64,000 nt of DNA from Lineus longissimus. Lineage: Eukaryota; Nemertea; Pilidiophora; Heteronemertea; Lineidae. The DNA is taken from contig NC_088310.1 in the NCBI RefSeq assembly GCF_910592395.1, positions 2,797,501-2,861,500 of the forward strand. The letters are read 5' to 3'. Position numbers and translations under genes: made by a program. A model generated the notes under the pieces. That model was not told the DNA's origin and ran no database searches. It saw nothing but the letters and a program-made list of their open reading frames with translations. This document shows positions 46,901-57,689 of the stretch, one piece after another; position 1 is the first letter of the stretch; each line of letters starts with the position of its first letter.

Positions 46901-48265
46901 GCCCTCATGGCACAAGCGACTCTGACTCAAACGAACATTACTCCATCACCGTTACCACAGGTTCAGACGCCATGTTCTAACAATGGCACTCTAATCCCAC
47001 CAAACATGCTTCAGTCCGGGAATCCATTCGGTCAACAAAACAGTCAGGCTCTCGTTCCACAGGGGATGAACCAGCCTGATGTTTCTTTACTGCCACAGAA
47101 TATGCCAATGTCGGGCAGTCCTCTCCTGCAATCCGGCCTAAACCAGCTGAACAATGCCTCCTTCCTTGCTGCAGGGGCAAACCAGCCTGGTTTCCTCCCA
47201 GCAGACTTCAATCTCGGAAACCCTCTCATGACTGGAAAATCGCCCAATATGACCAAGACAGGTTTTAACATGGCGTCGCCGTTTCTTGGGCCACCTGGGA
47301 ACTTTCCGCTTGCTTCGACGTTACAACAGATGGGTCAAGGTCAACAATATGATTTGTCTAATCTTTGTAAGGATATGCCGACGATGGATGCGGGACCGGG
47401 AAGAACCAATGGTCAGATGGCTGGGCCTGGTGGCGGTGACAGTGTTCCTGTAGCACCTGCATTAGGACCAGCAGGTAAGTCCCTGCGATTCCATTTGTAT
47501 ATTCCCATTGATTACAAGAACTACGACATAAGATATCCTTGCAAATTTCTGTCAGCTTCTACTACTCTCGACAGTCTTGATCAATCAGATAATTTAACCA
47601 AATCAATTCAGACACTTATTTGTATACTACTTGAAATTGACATGAAGAAAAATCCCTGTTCTTTCCAGTGAACAAGCATCTGTTTGACTGCCCGGTCTGT
47701 GGTAAAGGTTTCCCCAACACCAAGCAGAGAGCAGTCCACATGAGAATACACTCGAGAACCGAGCATAAACCATTTGTATGTGACATGTGTGGATTCAGAA
47801 CTAAGGTAGGTCAAATTACCAGGTTCTCAAAGGTTGAGAACTGCTCAAAGACTTGAGCAGATAATAAGTCACAGAATGAGCGAGCACATGTTATTCTGGG
47901 CACTGCGTTCTTATGCATTCAGACATGCATTGTAGTACATTGCATCATGGGTCGGGTTTATCAGCATATCATATTGTACGCAATAAGGTACCAGAGTGAA
48001 TTATTGGTCTATCGTTTCAGATTAAATTGAATAAAAGGCGTAGGCCTTTGAAGCTTTGTAACTTTTCTTATCAGGATCTCGTCTCTTTCAGTATGCGGAT
48101 CGATTAAAGATTCATAAGCGTCTCCAGCACACCCATAAAGGAGTAAAGCCATTCAAGTGTCCATATTGTCCGTACGCTACATCATTGAAGGGGAACTGCA
48201 GAAAGCATGTAATGACCAAGCATCCAGGATTGGAAGTGACTGTTGAGCAAGTTATGCCGATTTAG
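43982..48265 (+). CDS. BTB/POZ and C2H2 zinc-finger transcription factor (ZBTB type)
   Basis: Three exons: 43982-47474, 47669-47805, 48092-48265; the phases join cleanly to 1267 residues. Residues about 13-122 are a BTB/POZ domain (DDTKLCDMTFVLNG, HALVLVCASSQFR, FRHLLNYVYGCNL), which mediates dimerisation and corepressor contact. About 1000 residues of low-complexity Ser/Asn/Gln/Pro-rich sequence follow, with an acidic patch (SEEEEEDEQ) and repeated LQPxxTQ/LPPNxSQ words near the C-terminal end. Three zinc fingers close the protein: CPVC...HMRIH (C2-12-3), CDMC...HKRLQH, the latter split by intron 2, and CPYC...HVMTKH. The architecture is that of sequence-specific nuclear regulators. I cannot assign a vertebrate or fly orthologue. 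The first exon stays open about 180 bases into intron 1, but the GTAAGT donor and fingers in the next exon support splicing. Confidence 0.92.
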
Positions 48266-51200
48266 TGTTGAAAAAGGGTTCAAGAGTAATGTTGAAGGTG
48301 TCATAAGGTTGCCATAATGTGTTTTGCTCGACTGTCTTTGTACAGTAGAACCTCTCTCTAGAGAAAACTACACAGTTTCCAATGTTCACTGCGGTTTCCA
48401 TTTGAAGTGAAAACAGCTTTATTTTGTTATTATTCAATTTTTTATTCATGATCCGAATTCCTGTCTACATTCTCAGTCATCCAGGGTGTTCGTGTGTCAT
48501 CCCTCCTGAACGGCCTTTTACATGCAATGTTCTGATAGAAATAAGTACCAAGAATTTTGTACCTGTTATTTTCTCCCTAAATTCAGTTCGCTTACAGTGT
48601 AAATTTAAAAGAGTTTGTCTGTGTAAGTGTAAGTTATTACAAGTGGTGAAATGTATTAATTGTACAGTGTATTTGTGAACAAGTCTTTGACAAAGCCGTT
48701 CAGATACCTTAGAGTTAAGAAGTCTTCACTTTTAATGAAAGTTTTCTCTTAATTTTCGCTTTGTCCTTGCCTGACTTGAGGCAGTAAGAGTATTTGCTAT
48801 TTGTATGAATCTTTTTTTACGGTACTTCACTTGGATCTAAAGGAGAAAAAAAGTCAAAGGTCCAAAACCTCTTTCCAAAACATTACGGAATTGTCTCTCA
48901 TATTGATGCCATCTATTTTCTTAACATTATTACATACTTATTGGTGTTTTGAGTCTGGTGTTCTTTGTTTTCTGTTGTGAAGTTAATCGGCTGTGTATTT
49001 GTGTTAAATAATTAGTTACTGGATGGTTAGTACTTCAGAATTGGAAAGAACAGGGTTAATATTTGGTCTATACATTTATATAAGTGTTATGATTACTCTT
49101 TAACATGTTTAAAGGATTTAGTGTGACTCTGGTTGCCAGTAAGGGGCAATTTAAAAATTGTAAGATATTAAGATTTTGACCTCTGTTCTACAATGGTTGT
49201 TGTTGTGTAACTTTTTACGAGCTGTCCGGTGGTGTCGTGTCGAGGTTCGAATTGAGCCCAGATTAAAGCTTTTTAGCTTCTGTATATTGCTGAATAATTC
49301 TAGCTGATTGCTTATCAAAATCATGACTGTTGGTTAATCTCTGCCATTTTGTCAGTTGTGGTTGTAAAAAATTATATTGGATAGTCGAGGCATTACTCTC
49401 CAATCAACCCGTTATCTAATCTTATTATAATGATAGATCGAACTCATTCTGATTCTGTAAGACCTGCAGTGTTTACTAGTGCTCCAAGGGTAGGCTGAGG
49501 GCCTAGCAAGTTTATGCTGCCTGACACTTGCACTAAATCCTTAATGACCAGGTAGGACTCCTGTCAAACAGCAGATGTAAGGAGAGCAGTGAAAGTCATT
49601 TTTGGTAAGGCCAATATTACAAATTGCATGTATGTGGAAATCGGCTCAGTCTCTCCAGCATATCCCCCCTCCCCCAGTCCAACATGCTGACAGCCCATTT
49701 GGTTAAACGGGAGTTGTTTAAGAGTGGATGAACTGAACAGGGCAGGCCATACAGAATCTGGAAGATTAGATTTGGTCCACATACAAATAGACACAATGAA
49801 ATCATAGGCATTAACATCCTACAGAAATCCTAGTAGAACTATTCTGATTCTTACCTATAGAATATTCATGTATGAAATCTATTTATTGTCGCATCAATGT
49901 AAAAGGAATATTTTGGATTTCATATTGTAAGGAATCGCAACTCAGATCACCTTAGAGAATGAGCTTCCGAAATAAATCGGCAACAACGCTTTTGATTATT
50001 TACAACGGAAATATTTTACGTGAATTTCCCAATCGCTTCTTGCTCCAAAACCTATATATTGTTTTTTGAGTCATTGGTGTGACTTCAGCATTGTATATAC
50101 CTTTTGTAATTTTGTATGTAAATTCAAGATGTATGTGAGTTCTGTCAACATAGAATATCCAAATTTGAATTTTTTTCTCATACAGGGTTTTAAAGCATGT
50201 GCTATCAAATGGCATTGGTAATAATATATATCGATTGTGAAATCGAAAGTCACAGTTTAATAAATTTTTAAAAAAGGTTTTCATGATATGAATATGTGAC
50301 CATTCCGACTTACCAGCAGTGTACGTCAATCCTAAAATCTCCTCCTTCACGAGAAGGATGTATATACGCCCACCGCTGGTAGATCGGCATGATATGTGTC
50401 TCAAACTATTTCTTAGGACATTTTTGTCCTTTGTTGTAAATGCACTGCCATTTTGTATTTTATGTATAGTCTGTACTTCTCCATGTCATACTGTAAAGTG
50501 CAAAATTTTTGTGCTTCTTTGTTTTGGCGATTCGCGAAAGTCTTTGAAAATAAATTTTTGGCGATTTTTATTTTCGCAAATCTAGTTTATTTGCACAATC
50601 TGCGAAAATCAAACGCCCACAAAAATTTGGCGATTTACAGTCTGTAATTATACTTTTACTATGTGTATCATTTTAATGCTATGTATACCTTTTACAGCTG
50701 CCATATGTTAAGTAGCCAGATTCTTAAATTTTTGCGATTATCAAATCCAGATCAGCGCTCAAAGAAATGTAATGTTGCAAAATCCAGGCACAAAGCATTG
50801 AAGAAAGTCGATGTGAATTGAGAGACTATGTGGACCAAATTCACCAAGACGCAAAGATACAGGTTTACTGTGTTTGGCTCAAGAGTTTTATTGCAGAATG
50901 AGATAGTAATATGAACTGTTGGGGAACTAGACCTAAAAATATTCCGCTGACAATTGAAGATAAATTAGGGACCAAAATCTGTGTCCTTAGCCTTAACGCT
51001 TTCAATATGGCAATGTTTGTTTAAAGCCTTGTATTGTGGATCCATCTATTGTTGCATTTGGTCTTTGGAACTATAAAGCTGGTAGAATGGAGGCATGTAA
51101 GTGTACTAAAGTTGGTGGCACACAAGCGAATGTCTGTGAGTTTGTATTACAGATGTCTTTTAAATCCGATAGTGATAGAAAAACAAAATTTCTTTTGCTG

Positions 51201-51603
51201 CCATCAGTGTCATTGTGTCATCTATATCAGTGCCATAAAACAGAACCTTCATTTTTTCCAATTTTTTAGATGATTTTAAAATGTCTGCCAAATTATCTGG
51301 TAGAGATTCATCTCTGTGTGCTGCCAGCTTTACCCTGTTCTAGGCAGTCACCTTGCTCTTGGCAGTTCGTATCCGATTGTACAACAGCCAATTGGTTGAG
51401 AATGTGTGTGCCAAGTAAATGCATTTGGTTTCTCTATTTTTCATACCAAGGAGATTTGTTAGAGACTTTGGCTGCTCATTTATAGGTGTTTGTATATTAT
51501 TGGAGGTTTTTGTTAGAATCTTTGTCAGATTTGTGCTTCGTTACCTTGTACTTTTACATCTATTGGGTATTGTCTTGTTTACTTGTACAATAGCCAAAAT
51601 AAA
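48266..51603 (+). other. Probable long 3' UTR and downstream flank of the ZBTB gene
   Basis: No coding frame resembles a protein. The first good AATAAA that I would trust as a gene end is at 51598-51603, which would give a 3.3-kb 3' UTR; this is an inference. A MITE fragment (CAGTAGAACCTC at 48343) and a small MITE at 50490-50641 lie inside. Confidence 0.4.
50490..50641. mobile_element. Small MITE with ACTGTAAA inverted ends
   Basis: The left end ACTGTAAAGTGCAAAATTTT and right end (reverse complement) ACTGTAAATCGCCAAATTTT form imperfect inverted repeats. The interior is rich in GCGAAAAT/TTTTCGC words. About 152 bases, no coding capacity. Confidence 0.65.
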
Positions 51604-52785
51604 CTAGCAGTAAATGTTCCTTTTGTATAATACCTGTCTCTTTTTAGTTTTTTAATGTTTGTTTGAAGTATTGATACTTGTTTGTGGTGAATTCATGCTG
51701 GAACATCAGGACAGCATCCCTATTCTGATGTCGGGGCCAGCAGCGAGTTCAAATACCAATACCACATCATCATGAAGTGTCTTACCCAATGTCCATAACC
51801 AGGCCGTCATATAATGTGAAATGTCTTAACCAAGGTCCAGACCATTAAGAAGTGTCCATAAAGGTCTGACAAAGGAGTCTCACCTAAGACCATTACACAA
51901 CAGCAGTCCCCAAATGACATGCTATCAAGTGTCTTGTCCAAGTCTTAAGCTTGGCCATAGGTTGTGACAGTGGTTGTAATAACGTATGATCAGAGTCAGC
52001 AGCCATATGGGTACCCATGTGGGCAATTAATGTGGGTCCCAAGTGGGCAAATGTGGGCCCCACTATTGCCCACCCAGACTCCATGTGGAATAAGCACCCG
52101 GGTTTTCGGATGGGGACCATGCGGGCAAACTGGGCATATGTAGGTTTTACATGTGTTCTATATTAATTATATGGACTTCCTTTTGGCTTCATTGAATGGC
52201 ATTTTCTTAAAATATAATTTTCATATATTATATGTTAGCAGGTGTACATCAGCCTTCAGAGCTCATTACATCTCTTCAGTTTTACAACAAGGGCTAATCT
52301 CCAACATGAGGTAGTGCTTCCGAATAAAAATCAGCAACCCCTGGGTGAGATGAGTTGGGCACTCTCCTCCCCACAGGGTGTCAGGGGTAAATATTTGGAG
52401 TGAGCCTTGGTGTCTTCAGTGGCATACCACCACTACCGTCCGGCGAAAGATTTAGAATCTAAAGTTTTTGTGATGTTTTATGCCCATGGTTTGCATTCTG
52501 AAACACTTAAATTCATTTTGAGTCTAGTAACCAGAATCAGTCAAATAACTTACACTTTCTTTGCACTTGTTTGGTTAATATTATTATAATCTTTATTTTT
52601 ATTAATTGATTTTGAGCATAAGAATTACAACATAATTAATATAACATATTTTTGACATGAACAATGCAAAATGTGCCTATGCGTAACCCATTGTCTTAGC
52701 CAATGCATGGGGGAGCGCCTCTAGTGTCAAGATCTCCAACAAGAGAGGTTACTGGTCATGTGACCTGTCAGCTGAACGGTACAAA
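51604..52785. other. Intergenic region between ZBTB and Rab genes
   Basis: Holds a GGGC-rich repeat at about 52000-52140 with words such as GTGGGCAAATGTGGGCCCCA and its partial complement. Before that are several AAGTGTCTT-type words (51775-51940) that look like degenerate repeats. No gene was found. Confidence 0.5.
52754..52765. promoter_or_regulatory. Palindromic M-box/CLEAR-like E-box upstream of the Rab gene
   Basis: GGTCATGTGACC is a perfect 12-base palindrome containing TCATGTGA, the preferred MITF/TFE M-box. It ends 20 bases before the Rab ATG. Rab32/38 proteins act on lysosome-related organelles, a typical MITF/TFEB programme, so the site is plausible; binding is inferred. Confidence 0.5.
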
Positions 52786-54921
52786 ATGGCGGCGGCCATG
52801 GAGAGTGAAACCAACACGCCAATCGTAATCAAGCAAGAACATCTTTACAAAGTGCTTGTTATTGGGGAATTTGGTGTTGGTAGGTTGAATAGCAAAGAGT
52901 ACAGCTCATGAAAACCTTACATTGGCATGTCGATGATTGACAATGAAGCCATTTGAATATTCAACATGTTTATGACACCTTTGGCTTTGTCAGGCTTGTG
53001 CTTGTCCTTACTATTCATATTGTGAAGCCTGAAGGGGAAAGATGGCCACTGAGCCATTGAGCACCCCCCTCTTTCCGTATCTGTAGATGTTTAGCTTTGC
53101 TTTTTTTCAAAAGATGTTTGCTGTTCGTGTTACTATAGTGGTCTTATTTTCAGGTAAAACTTCCATAATCAAAAGATATACAGAAGGTAATATGTTTTTT
53201 TTTAATTGATAGATGAAATACCAGACCAAATAGAACGAAAGCACTCATTTATATAGTTGGCATTCTTAGAACTTGATCTGAAACAAGAGCTCAGGGCTTC
53301 TCAAAATTGAAGTTATTGTACTAGTAGAAAGAGGAAGCTAAAGGCTAAGCAGCTCTTGTAACAATATCTATACTTCAACTCTCTTTCATTTTGTAAGGAT
53401 AGATCATATTCAAAACAAGTAACCTTTTCACTTTCATTTTCAGGTTATTTTACACCTAACTACAAGTTAACAATAGGAGTAGACTTTGCCTTAAAGACTA
53501 TAGAATGGGATGCAGTAACTAGGGTGAATCTTCAGTTATGGTAAGGGATCATGCACAATATTTTTTTTAAATTTTATAATTCAAATTTTATAATTCATAA
53601 CTGTACCCCCTTCCCCCAGGGATTCTACTGTCCCTTACTGACACAAAAGAAAAGAAAAGGGAAAAATAAGAAATTACAAAATACAAAACATGAGGACTGA
53701 ATACTTCATCAAATCATTCGATCTATGACTGTTTGATTTCAGGGACATAGCCGGTCATGAACGGTTTGGTCATATGACAAGAGTCTATTACAAATATGCG
53801 TGAGTATGTTGTGATATGATTCCAAATAGTTTTCTCATTACAAATTTCGTCAATGAAAGTAAACATTCTCAGCAATGTCAAATAAGCTCTCATTTTCTTG
53901 TGATTCATTCTTTGGGAAAAAAGCCAAGAGTTCTTACCTTTTTCCAACATCAATTATGAAGTTCTACATCAACCACAAGGCCAATCATAAAATGATGAAA
54001 TTGTCAACGACTCTTTTCTTCATCTTTCAGTATAGCAGCTATAATAGTGTTTGATGTTTCAAGACCTGCCACGTTTGATTCAGTTACGAAATGGCTCAGC
54101 GATGTCAACTCCAAGGTCATGTTGGCTGATGGTGACCCAGTACCTGTCCTACTTTTAGCAAATAAGGTAAGCTTAAAAATTAGTCAACGCCATATATCAC
54201 TCTATTTTCTTTGCCTTACAATCAAGTTGGTCTTGAACAATGTTCTAATAAGTTTCATTGATTGATTTTGATACTGTAACGCATCAATCCAAATTTGAGA
54301 TATTTCAAAAGTTGGTTTTACTAGTAACTTTCCAGTCCCTCGTTTTTCAGGCCGATGTGGAAAGTGTTGATATTGACACAAAAGCGCTATCTGAATTTTG
54401 TAAAGAACACAAGTTTATAGGCTGGTTTCCCACATCAGCAAAAGACAACGTCAATATAGGTAAGATATAGTCTCTCTTTCTTTGAGAGTGAAGTTAGGAA
54501 AATCAGGGTGGAACGGTGGAAGAGCATCTGACCTGTGATCAGAAGGTTGTGGGTTCAATGCTCTTCCAGTGCCGCTCAGTAGCCTACTTTCAGCTGGCCT
54601 GAAAAGATCAAATGTAGAATGTGTAAAATTATAGACTTGATTCATACGAATTCACACGATGCGATTCGATCATGATTTGTAATGTACTTTTTTCACCTAA
54701 CCATTTTATGATTTAAAAGAAGTTATTTATGGAGCCTAATGGAAATCATTTCTTCTCCAGATGAGGCAATGGATTTCCTCGTGAAACGAATCACAGAACT
54801 TCCTGTGGAGGGACAAAAACCTATTGAGAGCATCAAACTTAGCAACGCGGCGGAAGAGTTTGAAGAGGAATCGTCTTTTGAAGATGATAATGTGTCAAAA
54901 AAGTCCAGCTGCTGTAGCTGA
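52786..54921 (+). CDS. Rab32/38-family small GTPase with switch II Gln-to-His change
   Basis: Seven exons: 52786-52879, 53154-53186, 53444-53540, 53743-53799, 54031-54166, 54351-54459 and 54761-54921, giving 228 residues in continuous phase. G-motifs: P-loop GEFGVGKT, switch I region ending TIGVDFALK, G3 WDIAGHE, G4 NKAD and G5 TSAKD. HLYKVLVIGE, TIGVDFALK, MTRVYYK and FCKEH..GWF are typical of Rab32/Rab38 (and close to Rab29), which traffic cargo to melanosomes and other lysosome-related organelles. The C-terminal SSCCS fits geranylgeranylation on a CCX motif. The usual GQE of G3 is GHE (codon CAT at the start of exon 4), removing the glutamine that positions the catalytic water. The exon 1-2 boundary lies inside the P-loop. 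Confidence 0.93.
54511..54610 (+). mobile_element. tRNA-like SINE fragment in Rab intron 6
   Basis: GGTGGAAGAGCATCTGACC resembles an A-box region, and GTGGGTTCAATGCTC a B box, at tRNA-like spacing. The downstream boundary is unclear. It is not a functional tRNA gene, since no acceptor stem could be formed by eye. Confidence 0.45.
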
Positions 54922-55495
54922 AGTCATAAACAATCAATGGTTAGAACTTGGTTGGCAGCATTCCAGTGTCAATTCTTTCAAACCAAGCATCGTTATTTGA
55001 TATCTTGGAAAAGAAAATGAAATTGTCACTTGATGATGGTCAAAGTTCACAGAGTTTACATTATTTGTGGTCTTTGAAAAGTGCCATTTTGTAAATATGT
55101 TTATATATCTATCTAATATTGTATGTAAATTAAACACGAATGTTAGGAACCAGTACAAAGGCAAAGCTAGAACAATTGATCAATTACTGCTGATGTGGCC
55201 GAGATACTTATGAAATCCAATGACCAGTACTGCTAATGTGGCCATGACACTGCTAAAATTGTATCTATGGTGCTATGGTAGTTGCTTCCAGTACTTTGCT
55301 GGACTTCTTCAAGTTATCTGCAGGCTGATGAACATATCCGATATACACTTGATTATAATGCTGTTAGCTGTGTGTGAAGGCAATCTAGTATTTGTGGTCC
55401 ATGATGTTTTGATTGACTTGACAGTAAATGAGTAAACAAAATGAGATGTATGTTGCAAATAATTAGTATATATATGAATTGTACACGTATTTTAG

Positions 55496-55501
55496 AATAA
55501 A
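55496..55501 (+). terminator. Poly(A) signal AATAAA, probable end of the Rab transcript
   Basis: First canonical hexamer after the Rab stop that is followed by T-rich sequence (TTTTATATAATTGCAG then TTTTATTT), about 575 bases downstream of the stop codon. Confidence 0.45.
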
Positions 55502-55789
55502 TGACTTTTATATAATTGCAGTTTTATTTAATTTTTATCACAAAACACGGGTTTATTTGGCATGCAGAGGATGTCCTCTACATGTTTCAGCTCAACACTG
55601 AAAATTGGCTAGGGTTAAAAATAAAGCAATAAATGCCATTTTGGCCACCACGGCAGAATCTTACCAAATAAGGATTGAGTGATTGGAGTGGAAAATACCT
55701 AATGGGAATGTGTTTTGTGTGGATTCCTTATCCAGACTGTCTGATTGACTTTCTCCACATGAGACAGATTTGGGAGTCATGTAAATGAA

Positions 55790-56130
55790 AATCCAATGAC
55801 ATAGAGACACCCTTCGTGCAGCCAGAGCATCATGTGGATGACCCATTGTGATTTGAGTGTCATTCTGCCAAGGTATTGTCCTCACGAGATGGCTTTGGGC
55901 TTCATGGATATGAAAATCAAATGCAAGAGACTCCCTTTGTGCAGCCAGCATCTCATGTTGATGACCCATGTCCTTTGATTGTCGTTCAGCCAAGATATTG
56001 CCCTCTGTACAGATTCGGTGTCCATGTATAAAATCAAAAAAGCCATAGAGACTCCCTTTGCACAGCCCGAGTGTGAAGGACCCATCGTTCTTTGATTGTC
56101 ATTCTGCAAAGACATTCTTAAGACAAGGCA
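55790..56130. repeat. Tandem repeat, ~120-bp unit, about three copies
   Basis: GACCCATTGTGATTTGAGTG, GACCCATGTCCTTTGATTG and GACCCATCGTTCTTTGATTG mark successive units at about 55837, 55963 and 56078. Words such as GAGACTCCCTTTGTGCAGCC and a GATATGAAAATCAAATG variant recur between them. The open frames on the minus strand here are by-products of the repeat. Confidence 0.75.
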
Positions 56131-57011
56131 TGCGCATTTGGGCTTCAAGTGTACAGAGGATACTTTCAGATACTTTACAAATTTCCATCACTGAAACAGT
56201 ACAGCAGTATACTGATCTGATGGCTGCCTCGTGAATGGGAGGTCGAAGCTTCAAGGCTGGCTGGTAAACTCTTTCCGATGCAGCCTGTTGGTTAGCCACC
56301 AGCTAGTTAAATATAGGGTACAAACTGCCTTCTCACCAGGCAACTAGCATTAGAGATAGGAGTTTGGAAGTAAAGAGTGTCTCATGAGCCAAAGCTGGTT
56401 GGCCCTTTCATTAGGGGTGACACTTACAATACTTTACTTCTTACATGACACTTTAACATGGCAGGAACTTTCCCAAGCATTTTCATCGAATTTTTGTAAG
56501 AATGAATTAAGAGAAAAGGCAAATTTATCAACCCATTTTTATATTTGGTATATAAAAACAAATGAATACACATTACATAGAATTCTAATCACATTCACTT
56601 AAACCCTCTGGGCACTCTTCGCACCATGCATTCAAACAAATGCAGAAGTCCGATATGAGAGTTGAGGACAAAATGGTTATTGTCTCAAGACTGAAGAACA
56701 ACTCGCATGACTTTAGGCAATACAATGATCTCGTCGGGGCTCAGCCGGAAAAGTAGTGGTATCATCTGCCTGTCTTGGCTCCTGACCTCACTCTCGCTTT
56801 TGATACTTTACCTTCAGATCCAGGCCGGTGAACCAAACACAAAGTTTGAAAATGTTATTTGTGTGATGGTGACATAGAAACCATGCCTGGTTGCCGGCCT
56901 AGACCTGGAGGTTCAGTATGATATCCATGAGCATAAATTCAACATTGTGACTCCGGAGATCACAGATCAGTCTTAAAGCATAAGTTCCTGAATCCATGAT
57001 CACAACATCCA

Positions 57012-57689
57012 TCACTGCGGCGGTTTATGACCTGCCGTCAGATTCTCATTCTGTATAACTTGATATTCTTGAAATCGCTGAGATATTCTTTGTGTCATCT
57101 TGAGATATTTTTCCATACATGATAACACACAGGTTTGCTGAAAGGAGAGTGAAAAAGTCAGTACTATGGAAGATTTCCAAGCCAATAATCAGCAAACAGG
57201 AAGATGGGCTTGATTATGTAATGACAATTCATGACAATGCAAGGTAAAGCGTCAACATTAATATTAGTCCAGAAGCGATTCCCTGCCTCTAAATTCTGAT
57301 CTACCACTTATTCTAGCCAGCAGATCTTCGAACCGAACCCACCTCTTTTTCTTGTACTTTTCTTGATGTGAAATCATGGACACAATCAGCAAAACACATC
57401 TCAGATAACTTGTTATAGGACATCAAGAATTCACGGAACTGAAAGAGATTAATAATGAATCAAAAGATGACAAAAATCTGCCAATAAAGTAAAGGAGTTA
57501 CAACAAGCAAATCTAGGTCTCAGTCTCAGAGATACATTTCTTTCTTTTAAGGAATAAGAATAGCAGTGAGGTGAGCTGCTGCCAACATCTTACATGTAAG
57601 AATAACATATTAAACAGTCCTACCTGTTTTACAGTGTCAGCAGTCTGCTGGTCCATTCCTACAGATCCTAGTGGGGGTAGGGCTGCCAT
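57012..57689 (-). CDS. TIMM9: Mitochondrial import inner-membrane translocase subunit Tim9
   Basis: Three exons: 57624-57689 (22 codons, from ATG at 57689), 57343-57438 (32) and 57012-57137 (41 plus stop), all in phase 0, 95 residues in total. The protein shows the twin CX3C motif of small Tims: CFADC in exon 2 and CVLSC in exon 3. [16 protein letters not shown] and [18 protein letters not shown] are highly specific to Tim9. Tim9 forms a hexameric chaperone with Tim10 in the intermembrane space and escorts carrier proteins to the TIM22 translocase. The N-terminal exon ([15 protein letters not shown]) is poorly conserved, as usual. It is convergent with the Rab gene. Confidence 0.95.

Larger units (their letters stand above)
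54922..57011. other. 3' region of the Rab gene and convergent intergenic DNA
   Basis: A poly(A) signal AATAAA at 55496-55501 probably ends the Rab transcript. Beyond it lies a tandem repeat (55790-56130), then unannotated DNA to the TIMM9 stop. No coding exon was recognised. Confidence 0.5.

Noticed and set aside
47475-47668. Read-through of ZBTB exon 1 into a longer C-terminus (FHLYIPIDYKN...)
   Set aside because: A strong GTAAGT donor at 47475 and an acceptor at 47668 join in phase to canonical C2H2 fingers; the read-through tail is ordinary intron sequence. A retained-intron isoform lacking the fingers remains possible.
54511-54610. Possible tRNA gene in Rab intron 6
   Set aside because: A and B boxes are present but the acceptor stem and anticodon arm do not pair by eye; more likely a SINE head.
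55661-56148. Two open frames of 110 and 88 codons with internally repeated protein sequence
   Set aside because: The protein repeats simply translate the ~120-bp DNA tandem repeat; different frames are used in different units and no splice or start context supports a gene.
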